From JAPLNB01 sp964451955 (GTDB taxonomy: Bacteria > Planctomycetota > Phycisphaerae > Tepidisphaerales > Tepidisphaeraceae), in the NCBI GenBank assembly GCA_964451955.1, contig CAYVKG010000013.1:1-64000 (forward strand): DNA of 64,000 nt, read 5' to 3'. Positions within the stretch are counted from its first letter, which is position 1. Every line of letters starts with the position of its first letter. This document shows positions 19,266-28,020 of the stretch, one piece after another. The notes under the pieces are model-generated. The model worked only from the letters and a program-made list of their open reading frames with translations, ran no database searches and had not been told where the DNA came from. Made by a program: the position numbers and the translations under genes.

Positions 19266-19313
19266 GTTGTCGTCGCTCATGCCCCTGAGTCTCTCGTAAC
19301 GGGTTGCCGAATT

Positions 19314-20264
19314 ATGAAGATCCTCCTCACTGGCGCGTCCTCCTTCACTGGATTCTGGTTCCTGAAGGAATTGGCCAACGCCGGACACGCCATCACCGCC
19401 ACCTTCCGAAAACGACCCGCCGATTACCCCGAAGAACCCCGAAAGACACGCGCCACACTCGTCGCCAACCTCTGCACTCCAGTCTACGGCCCCGCCTTCG
19501 GCGACCCCGCTTTTCTCGAACTCATCGAGTCACTCGCCCCCCTAGATCTGCTCGCGCACCACGCCGCTGACGTCACCAACTACAAGTCCCCCGACTTCAA
19601 CCCCTTCTCCGCCCTTTCCAATAACGCCCACAACCTCCTTCCCACTCTCCAGGCCCTCAAATCCGCCGGCTGCCACAAGATCCTGCTCACTGGATCGGTC
19701 TTCGAACCAGGCGAAGGCGCGGGCTCGCAAGATCTCCCCGCCGTCTCCCCCTATGGCCTCTCCAAGGGCCTCACCTCCCAGACCTTCCGCTATTACTGCT
19801 GGCGAGAGAACCTCGCCCTGGCACATTTCGTCATTCCCAATCCCTTTGGCCCATACGAAGAACCACGTTTCACCGCCTTCCTCATGAAACATTGGTTCGC
19901 TGGCGCCACCCCGTCCGTCTCTCAACCCTCCTATGTCCGCGACAACATACACGTGTCGCTCCTGGCCAAACTCTACGCCCGATTCGCATCCCAAATCCCC
20001 GCCGCCCCCACGTACCTGAAGACCAACCCCTCCGGCTACGTCGAATCCCAAGGCGCCTTCGCCGAACGCTTCGCCAGAGAGATGCGACCACGTCTTAATC
20101 TCCCCTGCCCCATCGAACTCAAGAAACAGACCGACTTTGCCGAGCCCCGAGTTCGCATCAATACCGACATCCCTGATTTCAATGCCCTTGAATGGGACGA
20201 AACCGCCGCATGGGATGACATCGCGGACTACTACAAGAACGTGCACAAAAGGTCTGTACAATAG
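19314..20264 (+). CDS. NAD-dependent epimerase/dehydratase family protein (probable 4-keto sugar reductase)
   Basis: 316-residue extended short-chain dehydrogenase. MKILLTGASSFTGFWFL holds the nucleotide-binding GxSxxTG, SPYGLSKGLT gives the catalytic Tyr-x-x-x-Lys, and IPNPFGPYEEPRF follows as in sugar nucleotide reductases and epimerases. Placed after rfbF, rfbG and the 3,5-epimerase, it would be expected to reduce the C4 keto group and complete a CDP-6-deoxyhexose; this role is inference from order. Its stop codon is directly followed by the ATG of the next gene. Confidence 0.82.
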   Translation: MKILLTGASSFTGFWFLKELANAGHAITATFRKRPADYPEEPRKTRATLVANLCTPVYGPAFGDPAFLELIESLAPLDLLAHHAADVTNYKSPDFNPFSALSNNAHNLLPTLQALKSAGCHKILLTGSVFEPGEGAGSQDLPAVSPYGLSKGLTSQTFRYYCWRENLALAHFVIPNPFGPYEEPRFTAFLMKHWFAGATPSVSQPSYVRDNIHVSLLAKLYARFASQIPAAPTYLKTNPSGYVESQGAFAERFAREMRPRLNLPCPIELKKQTDFAEPRVRINTDIPDFNALEWDETAAWDDIADYYKNVHKRSVQ

Positions 20265-21530
20265 ATGAATACGCTCACCGCCTCTCCGATTCCCCTCACC
20301 ACTGGATCCTCTGCACGAACCGATATTGCCGTCATCGGCGGAGGAATCGTCGGCCTCGCCACCGCCATGGCGCTCGCCTCCGAGCATCACGCCAGCGTCA
20401 TCGTCCTCGAAGCCGAGTCAAGACTCGCCGCCCATCAGACCGGCAGTAACTCCGGCGTCATCCATTCCGGCATGTACTACAAACCCGGCTCGCTCAAGGC
20501 AAAACTCTGCTCCGAGGGGCGCAACGCCCTATACCAGTTCTGCCAACAACGAAACATCCCCGTCGACAATTGTGGCAAAGTCGTCGTCGCCACCCGGGAG
20601 TCCGAACTCCCCAGGCTATACGAACTCCAACGCCGAGGCGCCGCCAACGGTCTGGCCGACCTCCGCCGATTGACCATCGATGAAATCCGCGAGTATGAAC
20701 CCCACGTCGCGGGAATCGCCGGCATGTGCGTCCGAGAAACCGGCATCATCGACTACAAAGCCGTCGCCTACGCCTACGCTGACACCGTCCGACAACATGG
20801 AGGCCAAGTCCTTACCTCCGCCAAAGTCTTCAAAGTCACCCAGAAACCCGACGCCATCATCCTCCACTCCACCCAAGGCGACTTCTCCGCCCAGGGACTC
20901 ATCAACTGCGGCGGACTCCAGTCCGATCGCATCGCCCGAATGTGCGGCCTCAAGCCCAATCTTCAGATCATCCCGTTCCGCGGCGAATACTACAGACTTG
21001 CTCCCCAGGCTTGGCCCCTCTGCAGAAATCTCATTTACCCGGTCCCAGACCCTGCCTTCCCGTTCCTCGGCGTCCATTTTACCCGCATGATCGCCGGCGG
21101 CGTCGAAGCCGGACCCAACGCCGTCCTCGCCCTCGGTCGCCATGGCTACACCTGGACTCAAATCAACCCCCGTGACCTCTTCCAAACCCTCACCTACCCG
21201 GCCTTCTGGAAGATGGCCTTCAAGTTCTGGAAAACGGGCATCGGCGAAATGCATCGCTCCTTCAGCAAGAAGGCCTTCCTCAAGGCCCTCCAGCGATTGA
21301 TGCCCGAAATCACGATCGAAGACCTCCTCCCCGGTGGAGCCGGCATCCGCGCTCAAGCCTTGGACCCCTCCGGAAAGCTCGTCGATGATTTCGCCATCCA
21401 AACCGCCCCCAGAATGGTCCACGTGCTTAACGCCCCCAGCCCCGCCGCCACCGCCTCCATCAGCATCGGCCGCCTGATCGCAGCCTCCGCCCTCTCCTCC
21501 CTCAACCTCCCCAGTCACGCCGTCGGCTGA
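20265..21530 (+). CDS. lhgO: L-2-hydroxyglutarate oxidase (LhgO family FAD enzyme)
   Basis: 421-residue FAD-dependent oxidase of the DAO superfamily. IAVIGGGIVGLATAMALA is the FAD-binding motif, HQTGSNSGVIHSGMYY is the LhgO-typical flavin region, ENCG-like INCGGLQSDRIARM and IPFRGEYYRL follow, and the C-terminal GGAGIRAQALDPSGKLVDDF closes the fold. In characterised members it oxidises L-2-hydroxyglutarate and passes electrons to the respiratory chain. The ATG abuts the previous stop codon with no spacer, so translation is probably coupled to the sugar reductase. A role on a sugar-derived 2-hydroxy acid cannot be excluded. Confidence 0.87.
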   Translation: MNTLTASPIPLTTGSSARTDIAVIGGGIVGLATAMALASEHHASVIVLEAESRLAAHQTGSNSGVIHSGMYYKPGSLKAKLCSEGRNALYQFCQQRNIPVDNCGKVVVATRESELPRLYELQRRGAANGLADLRRLTIDEIREYEPHVAGIAGMCVRETGIIDYKAVAYAYADTVRQHGGQVLTSAKVFKVTQKPDAIILHSTQGDFSAQGLINCGGLQSDRIARMCGLKPNLQIIPFRGEYYRLAPQAWPLCRNLIYPVPDPAFPFLGVHFTRMIAGGVEAGPNAVLALGRHGYTWTQINPRDLFQTLTYPAFWKMAFKFWKTGIGEMHRSFSKKAFLKALQRLMPEITIEDLLPGGAGIRAQALDPSGKLVDDFAIQTAPRMVHVLNAPSPAATASISIGRLIAASALSSLNLPSHAVG

Positions 21531-21584
21531 CATGACACCGCCCGCCATCCGCCCCATCCCGCTCCGCAAGCTCTTCAACCGAGC

Positions 21585-23081
21585 CTAGTGCGACACAACG
21601 TACATCAATACGTTCACACCCAGTTTCAGCGAGTCCTCGTCCGCATACCCCAGATTGTATGCTCGCGGCAACTGCTCCCACCCCGCCGACATGCTCAGCC
21701 GCGAATAAACAACCGGCAACCGGCTGTCCACTTCAATCACCTCCAGTTGCGGCGCGATCGTCGATCCAAATGCCTGGCGCGCCAGCGGCGACAATCCAAC
21801 CTTCCTAGTGTCATACACAAAACTGTACAGTGGATGGTCCTCCTTCAGCACCCGCAACTGCCGATCCTTGTAGATTTGCTTTATCTCCTCCCGAAACGCC
21901 CGGTCAAATTCGCTGCTCCCCACTGCGTCATCCACAATCAACGTCCCATCGTTGTCCAAGTACTCCCGAAGCCGCTTCCGAGTCGCCTCAGTGAACTGGA
22001 ACTTCCGCAGACCCGTCATGTACAACACGGGATAGGCATAGATATCCCCCTTCTCAGCGTCCACTGGCACACGCTTGAACTGTACATGAAGCGTCGTCGA
22101 TTGATCAATCGTCTTCAGCAGGTTCGGCAACCCATGCGGCGTAGGATCCCAGTCCCCATTGTGAACGACCTGCCCCAGCACCAGTTGGTCGCGTGTCGCG
22201 TCCGTCGCCTGGTGATATACCTTCGCATTCGCGAAGAAACGACCATACTGATACTCCGCAAGACAATACGTCATGATGTTCGACCCCAGCTTCAACGCAT
22301 CCGATTGGTCGTACAATACCCCCCCCTCGATCGGATTCGCCTCCGCATTCCACCCGCACGAAAGGTCGATCGGCGAGAAGATCACCGCCGCCCGTGTCCC
22401 GATGTTGATCGCTTCCAGATACGGCCCAACCGTCTGCCAAGCTTCCTTCCCCTTCCTCACTCGCATCGACGTCACCTTATAGAACGCCGAGAAAATCGGA
22501 TGATCCGTCGGCAAGCCCGATAGCTCCCGATCATCAAAAACCCGTCGGATCTCCCGACGAAACGAATCGTTGAACTCCGGCCTGCCGCAGTTGCTATGCA
22601 CAACCCACGTCCCCCCCGCCATCAAATACTGCCGAAGGCGCGAAATCGTCCCCTCATCAAACCTCGGCAACGCTTTCCACCCCGTGAAATAAAGGATCGG
22701 CAACTCGGCCGGATCATAACTGAATTTCGAAAAGTCCGTGTTCACGAACCGGTAACGCTGCGAAAGCTGATCATTCGTGAACGCAACCCATTTCTCCAGA
22801 TCAATGATCGTCGTCTGCCAGTTCAGCCCCGCTTTCTTCGCCGTCAGGTCAGAAAATGTCACGTTCCCCACCAATGCCGGCGGCGAGGGCTCCCGCTTCT
22901 TCTCCGATCGACGCAGCGGCGTCGCCGGCAGCGGCAATGGCGGTAGGCCCTCCCCGGCGTTACGACGTTGCGGCGCGGCCTTCGGCGGGATGTTCGCCTT
23001 GGGATTCTGCCACTCCTCGCCTAGACACACCGCCCCTAACATCATCACCAAACCAAGCACTCCCAACGATCGCCTTGTCAT
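21585..23081 (-). CDS. Exported protein with two DUF4159 domains
   Basis: 498 residues with a signal peptide (MTRRSLGVLGLVMMLGAVCL, cleavage near residue 22). After a Pro-rich linker it carries two DUF4159 copies, recognised by the repeated pattern ILYFTGWKALPRF / VLYMTGLRKFQF, then an R-LR-YL segment, then GGTWVVHSNCG / DGTLIVDDAVG, then FRREI / FREEI and a final DHPIFS / DHPLYS. DUF4159 resembles a class I glutamine-amidotransferase-like fold often seen in planctomycetes; no function is established. The start at 23081 follows GGGAGGATT. It lies 156 bases downstream of the ThuA fusion gene on the same strand. Confidence 0.85.
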   Translation of the reverse strand: MTRRSLGVLGLVMMLGAVCLGEEWQNPKANIPPKAAPQRRNAGEGLPPLPLPATPLRRSEKKREPSPPALVGNVTFSDLTAKKAGLNWQTTIIDLEKWVAFTNDQLSQRYRFVNTDFSKFSYDPAELPILYFTGWKALPRFDEGTISRLRQYLMAGGTWVVHSNCGRPEFNDSFRREIRRVFDDRELSGLPTDHPIFSAFYKVTSMRVRKGKEAWQTVGPYLEAINIGTRAAVIFSPIDLSCGWNAEANPIEGGVLYDQSDALKLGSNIMTYCLAEYQYGRFFANAKVYHQATDATRDQLVLGQVVHNGDWDPTPHGLPNLLKTIDQSTTLHVQFKRVPVDAEKGDIYAYPVLYMTGLRKFQFTEATRKRLREYLDNDGTLIVDDAVGSSEFDRAFREEIKQIYKDRQLRVLKEDHPLYSFVYDTRKVGLSPLARQAFGSTIAPQLEVIEVDSRLPVVYSRLSMSAGWEQLPRAYNLGYADEDSLKLGVNVLMYVVSH

Positions 23082-23237
23082 GAATCCTCCCGCGTGTGCC
23101 TCGGCAGTATTACTATACATCCAAAGTCCCCGGACGACATCTGATTCCTGCCGAAAACACACATCCCCAACCCACCGCCGACACATGCAAGCCCCCAAAA
23201 GAACGCCCGTTCCAATCGCCACCCCACAAGAAGCCCC

Positions 23238-24944
23238 TCACTCTGCCAATCTCACGCTCACGCCATCGAAGAACTCGGCGCTCTGCTTAACCGCCGGACC
23301 CGATTTGTCAAAATCGTATGAATACTCCAATCCAAACATCGTCGGCTTCAGCCCCAATCGCTTCATCTCCTTCAAGAATTCCTCCGTACGCCCCTTCCCC
23401 GTCCCCCACACTACGTCATGTCCGTCTTTGCTAATCTCATTCAGGTCATGCATCTGCACCGTAATCAACCGCTCCCCAAGCTTTCGCACCCCCTCGATCG
23501 GATCTATCCCACCTCTCATCCAATACCCAATATCAGCGCAAGCTCCTATCCGCTTGCTCCGACCTTCACACACCTTCAAGATCGCCTCCGGACTCCAATA
23601 GGTCGGCGATGCTTTCTCGTCGTGATTGTGTAAGCCCACATTGATTCCATACTCGTCACACATTTTCTCAATCGTATCCAGTGCCCCCAATTCCGGCTCT
23701 GTCATGAATGTCTCGATCCCCATCTTCCGACCAAATTCAAACACCTTCCGGCATCCCGCCTCATCCCCAGGGACCTTGTCAATGTAATACGTCAACAACC
23801 GAACCCCCGCCTCATCCAGCTTCATCCGCACCTGCCGCAACTCGTCGTCCGACAAATCCGGCGTAAAAAACTTGTCGATCTCCTTGCTCACCTTCTGAAA
23901 ACTCAAGCCCCCCACAAATGGCACGCCCATCGCCGCCGTCTTCTCAATCCCCTCAAAAAATGTGAATCTGTGAAACGTATACGCCTCCACGCCCAGCCGC
24001 CATCCCAGTCTCTCCTGCGCCCTCACCGCCGCCGTCAACTTCGCGCTCGGTATCGTCGGACATGGCAAATCCCCCACCACAAACTGAATCGCCCCCAGGT
24101 AGAACTGCAGCATTTTCGCGTCCCAGAACACCGACGGATTGTGCCCAATCGTGCAGTGAAATACCCGCCCACGTCCATAGTTCCTCACCCACGCCAATGC
24201 ATAGTCATTATCCTTCCGCACCAGGTTCCCATACGATGGCTCCTGCTTCATATCCGTCTTCGCCGTGTCAATCGAAAACAACACCCGCACCCGATTCCGC
24301 GAATACACATCCTGGTATCGGAAAAACTCGTCCCGATACTCAAACGCCGGCAACAACGCCGCATTCAACGGATGACCCGGATCATCAAACTTCACCACCA
24401 CCAGTTCATCGCTCTTCTTGTGATTCGCGCCACGCGCACCGATCATCACCCCAAACTCCGCCCAGTCCTCCACCGCGCCAGGCCACTGCGTAAACGCCAC
24501 CGTCGTCCCGTGCACCCCCATGATCCCCCCGCCACCCGTAACATACTCCATCAAATCCCGCCGCAGTTCCGGGTCCGTAAAGCAATTCCCCACGTTATTG
24601 TTGAAAAACACGGCGTCAAATCGCCTTAAGCTCTCCCTCTTGAACACCGCCGGATCCCGACTCACTACCGTCGTGAACGCCCCCGTCTTCGCCCCCATCA
24701 ATTCAAACGCCGCCTCCGCGTAGTACATCGACGGATGCCCCCCATAATTCACATTCAAATCAAATATCAGCAGTTTCCTTGCCTTAGCCGGCTGCACAAT
24801 CGCCTTCGCCGGCAGCGCCTTCTCTATCTTCTCCCGCTGCACGGGATCCTTCAGTATTGCCCCAGCGTCCATCGCCCCCTTCGCCCACCCCACCACCCAA
24901 CCCCACGCAACCAACATCACCACGAGAGAATTTGCGCATTTCAT
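23238..24944 (-). CDS. ThuA domain fused to sugar phosphate isomerase/epimerase TIM barrel
   Basis: 568 residues with a signal peptide (about 1-22). Residues about 55-280 are a ThuA-like (trehalose utilisation, amidotransferase-like) domain: KLLIFDLNVNYGGHP, DAVFFNNNVGNCFTDPELRR, GGGGIMGVHGTTV, HPLNAAL and GRVFHCTIGHNPSVFWD. Residues about 290-560 are a xylose-isomerase-like TIM barrel: WRLGVEAYTFHRFTFFEGI, NVGLHNHDE, GACADIGYWMRGGIDP and VQMHDLNE, with the usual His, Asp and Glu metal ligands. The likely role is periplasmic processing of a glycoside or keto-sugar; the joined domains suggest sequential reactions. GAGG precedes the ATG. Confidence 0.88.
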   Translation of the reverse strand: MKCANSLVVMLVAWGWVVGWAKGAMDAGAILKDPVQREKIEKALPAKAIVQPAKARKLLIFDLNVNYGGHPSMYYAEAAFELMGAKTGAFTTVVSRDPAVFKRESLRRFDAVFFNNNVGNCFTDPELRRDLMEYVTGGGGIMGVHGTTVAFTQWPGAVEDWAEFGVMIGARGANHKKSDELVVVKFDDPGHPLNAALLPAFEYRDEFFRYQDVYSRNRVRVLFSIDTAKTDMKQEPSYGNLVRKDNDYALAWVRNYGRGRVFHCTIGHNPSVFWDAKMLQFYLGAIQFVVGDLPCPTIPSAKLTAAVRAQERLGWRLGVEAYTFHRFTFFEGIEKTAAMGVPFVGGLSFQKVSKEIDKFFTPDLSDDELRQVRMKLDEAGVRLLTYYIDKVPGDEAGCRKVFEFGRKMGIETFMTEPELGALDTIEKMCDEYGINVGLHNHDEKASPTYWSPEAILKVCEGRSKRIGACADIGYWMRGGIDPIEGVRKLGERLITVQMHDLNEISKDGHDVVWGTGKGRTEEFLKEMKRLGLKPTMFGLEYSYDFDKSGPAVKQSAEFFDGVSVRLAE

Positions 24945-24990
24945 GATTCCCTGTCCTCTGTACCTGCCCCCCTCCCTGATTGAAACGCTC

Positions 24991-26530
24991 TCATACCCGC
25001 CAAGGCTCCCGCATCGCCCGAGACCTCAAGCGATTCGCCATCTCATCCCCCACAAACTCCTCTTTCACCGGATCCCACTTCACCGACCTGCCCAACCGAT
25101 ACGAAATGAACGCCAAGTGCCCCACCGACGCCCCGCGATGCCCTATCTCCGCATCGCAGTAGGTCTGCCCACGATTCCGCACGCATTGGAAGAAATTCGC
25201 GTGATGATCATTCGCCCCGATAATCACTTCCTTCGTCGCCACCGCCAACGCCTCCAGAACCTCCGGCGTCCCGTCGATCGGCCCCCCCGGCGACATCGGC
25301 GGGGGGGGGGGGCGGGGGGGGGGCCGGGGGGGGGGGGGGGGGGGGGGGCGGGGGGGGGGGGGGGGGGGGGGGGCCAGGGGGGGGGTAGTGGTGCAGGCGG
25401 CCAGCAGTACGCTGACCAGTAAGGCCAGAGCGAACCAGCGAGTACGCATTGTGTCCTCCTNNNNNNNNNNCCCCGAAATTGCCCCCCAGTCGCGCTGTCG
25501 CAGGTACCGCGCGATACACATCCCGCACCATCCCCCAATGATCCACAAAATGCAGCAGCGTCCCATTCGCGTACCGCGCCGTCATCGTCGGGAACCCCCC
25601 CTCGCTCGGATGAATCAACTCCACGGGCCCGCTACGCTCCATTCCCAACGCGTACTGAATCACGTCCGTGCTGTGCGATAAATGCCACGTGATCGCCGCA
25701 ACCCCAAATGCATCGCTGAAGCACCACGGCACCACACCCGGCGACGGATTCGTGTGATACACCCGGTTATACGCCCGCCACGGTGCAGGGCCCACGTATA
25801 GCTCCCAGTCCAGGCCCCCCGGCACAGCCTCGGCAGGCATCGCAAACTCCAGCGGCGTGTACGTCTTCTTGTGCTGCTCCGGGTCAAACACCTTCCAACA
25901 CTCACTGAATCGCGGATCCTTCAGCGCCCAGTAGATCGGATCCAGCAAACAAAACGCCGCCTTCACTTTCCCAATACCGCCCTCCCTCACAAACTGCACC
26001 ACCCGCCGAATCGTCGGTATCGACCGATACTGCGTCCCCGTCTGAAACACCCGCCCATACCGCCGCATCGCCTCCGCCACATGCCTGCCCTCACCAATCG
26101 TCACGGAGATCGGCTTCTCACAATACACGTCCTTCCCCGCCTTCGCCGCATCAATCGACATCAGCGCGTGCCAGTGGTCCGGCGTTGCTATCACAACCGC
26201 GTCAATGTCCCGCCTCGCCAGCAATTCCCGATAATCGTTGTACGCCGTACACCCCTTGTACGTCCCCGCCGCCGTCTCCCCTGCGTACCTCTCCTCCACC
26301 AACCTCTTGGCCCCTTCTCGCCTCACGCTGTCCACATCACATACCGCCAAGACCTGCACCCCAGGATCCCCCACCAGCCGCCTCACATGCCCCGATCCCA
26401 TGAGCCCCGGGCCGATCATCCCCATCGTGATCCGATCATTCGCCGCCGCCCTCGCGACCTTGCCCGCCACCCCCCCAGCTATTGCCGCCGCTCCACCCGC
26501 CATAAACGCCCGCCGGCTGATCCTTCGCAT
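24991..26530 (-). CDS. Tat-exported Gfo/Idh/MocA oxidoreductase, broken by an assembly gap
   Basis: The N-terminal part reads from 26530 (MRRISRRAFMAGG, a twin-arginine signal, with AAGGAGCATGC upstream) through the Rossmann segment ITMGMIGPGLMGSGH, the catalytic-region motif YCEKPISV and into the beta domain until RLGGNFG just before ten Ns at 25461-25470. The C-terminal part resumes near 25290 with GGPIDGTPEVLEAL, continues through NDHHANFFQCVRNRG and ends at 24991. The roughly 160 bases in between are poly-G and an unrelated lipoprotein start, so the true gene is one intact reading frame of about 430 codons in the living cell. It should oxidise a sugar or cyclitol in the periplasm with a tightly bound nicotinamide cofactor. 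Confidence 0.85.
25301..25470. other. Assembly scar: poly-G tract, foreign lipoprotein start and 10-N gap
   Basis: 25301-25385 is almost pure G with a few C and A. 25386-25449 on the minus strand encodes MRTRWFALALLVSVLLAAC followed by Thr and Pro, a textbook lipoprotein signal with lipobox, behind AGGAGGACACA. 25461-25470 is N. All of this sits inside a Gfo/Idh/MocA gene, so it is read as gap-filling or chimeric-read error rather than biology. Confidence 0.9.
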
Positions 26531-26555
26531 CGCATGCTCCTTCGCAAACAAGACA

Positions 26556-26583
26556 GGAGCCTCGAACAAGCATCCGAGGCTCC
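26556..26583 (-). terminator. Hairpin after the 442-residue PQQ gene
   Basis: Perfect 9-bp stem GGAGCCTCG (26556-26564) and CGAGGCTCC (26575-26583) with a 10-base loop, located 36 bases after the PQQ gene stop. On the minus strand it is followed by TGTCTTGTTTG, a moderately T-rich tail. Confidence 0.65.
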
Positions 26584-26618
26584 CTTTCCTATCGTTCAAA
26601 ACCCCTCCCGTTGCCCGA

Positions 26619-27947
26619 TCATTTCTCCCCGATGCAATACAGATGTTCGTGCCCCCTTAAGAAAAGCTCATCCCCCACCACCGCCGCTGATGCGTCAATC
26701 CGATCCTCCAGCACGTTCGTCCCCAACACCTCTAGCGCATCCGAACTCTTGATCACCACCGTCGTCCCATTCCGACCCGTCAAATACACGCGACCCGCCG
26801 CTCCCACCGGCGATGCATACACCCCCTCCAGTCCCTCAATCCGCTTTCCATCGATCAACACCTTCCCCGTCTTCGCCTCGAGGCACGTCAACGCCCCCGT
26901 GTTTCCCGAGAACATGTACAGCCTCCCCTCATACAACAGCGGCGACGGCACATACGGCGTGTTCCTCCTCACGCTCCACACAATCGCATCCGTCCCGGTC
27001 AAGTCCCCGCTCTTCCCCAACCGTATCGCCAGCAATGCATTCCCCCGAAAACCGCTCGCCGCATACAACACACCCTCCCCGACCACCGGCGTCGGGATCA
27101 CATTCGCCGTCATCCCGCCACATTCCCACACCTGCGCCCCAGTCTCCAAGTCATAACTCCGTATCCTCTTCGTCGCCGACACCACCACCTGTGCCTTGCC
27201 CTCATACTCCACCACCAGGGGCGTCGACCACGATGTGTCCTCCTCCCTCGGCTTCCGCCAGATCTCCCTCCCCGTCTCTTTCTCAAACGCCGCTATGAAA
27301 TCCTCCCCTTCATGATCCCAGTTCAAAACCACCTTCCCACCGTGCAACGCCGGCGAACTCCCCTCGCCAAATGACATCTTCGTACGCATCCGACCCAGAT
27401 CTTTCGACCATTTCAACTCCCCCGCCATGTCAAAACAGTGCATCCCTCGCGACCCGAAAAACGCCACCACCACCTCCCCATCCGTCACCGGCGAATACGA
27501 CGCAAACCCATGATCCGGATGATGCCCCTCGTGCGGCTGCTCCTCCTTCACAACCCGCCGCCATCTTTCCGTCCCGTCCCGACGATCCACGCTCATCAAT
27601 ACAAACTGGTAAACCCCGCCCGGCGCCCGCGACAATCCGCCTCGTCCTCCACCCCCCGCCGCCGTCGGCTGCACGCCCCCAGCCGTCTTGTTCCCGATTG
27701 GAATCGCCGTCTGTATGAATACCTGATCCCCCCATACCACAGGGCTCGACGTCCCGCTCCCCGGCAGCTTCACCTTCCACTTCACATTCTTCGTTTCGCT
27801 CCACTCCACCACGGGCCTCGCACCCTCCCTCGCCACGCCCAGCATCTTCTCCCCACGCCATGTCGGCCAAGTCCACTCCCCATGCACGGGCTTACCCGCC
27901 CCAAACATCACCGCCACCACCAACGCCGACATCATGCCCTTCACCAT
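26619..27947 (-). CDS. Exported PQQ-like beta-propeller protein
   Basis: 442 residues with a signal peptide (about 1-23). Several PQQ-like (BamB/YvtN-type) blade motifs are visible: KLPGSGTSSPVVWGDQVFI, SVDRRDGTERWRR, AFEKETGREIWRK, SYDLETGAQVWECGG and CLEAKTGKVLIDGKR. Planctomycetes carry many such propellers. It is not a quinoprotein dehydrogenase, because the proteins of that class are larger and have a Cys-Cys ring and PQQ-binding residues not seen here. A scaffold or ligand-binding role in the envelope is the family expectation. The ATG follows GATGGAGGATCGTC. Confidence 0.82.
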   Translation of the reverse strand: MVKGMMSALVVAVMFGAGKPVHGEWTWPTWRGEKMLGVAREGARPVVEWSETKNVKWKVKLPGSGTSSPVVWGDQVFIQTAIPIGNKTAGGVQPTAAGGGGRGGLSRAPGGVYQFVLMSVDRRDGTERWRRVVKEEQPHEGHHPDHGFASYSPVTDGEVVVAFFGSRGMHCFDMAGELKWSKDLGRMRTKMSFGEGSSPALHGGKVVLNWDHEGEDFIAAFEKETGREIWRKPREEDTSWSTPLVVEYEGKAQVVVSATKRIRSYDLETGAQVWECGGMTANVIPTPVVGEGVLYAASGFRGNALLAIRLGKSGDLTGTDAIVWSVRRNTPYVPSPLLYEGRLYMFSGNTGALTCLEAKTGKVLIDGKRIEGLEGVYASPVGAAGRVYLTGRNGTTVVIKSSDALEVLGTNVLEDRIDASAAVVGDELFLRGHEHLYCIGEK

Positions 27948-27969
27948 GACGATCCTCCATCAAAACCAA

Positions 27970-27991
27970 GCCCCGGCGTCACTGCCGGGGC
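27970..27991 (-). terminator. Terminator after the sialate O-acetylesterase
   Basis: Perfect 8-bp stem GCCCCGGC / GCCGGGGC with a 6-base loop, 29 bases after the acetylesterase stop. The minus-strand tail reads TTGGTTTTG. Confidence 0.75.
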
Positions 27992-28020
27992 CTGCTATTT
28001 CCCTCTATTCTAGGCGGCTT

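Noticed and set aside
24991..25566. Polyproline lipoprotein-like frame near 25.4 kb
   Set aside because: It crosses the poly-G tract and the N gap, and its C-terminus is the tail of the Gfo/Idh/MocA gene; it is an assembly artefact.
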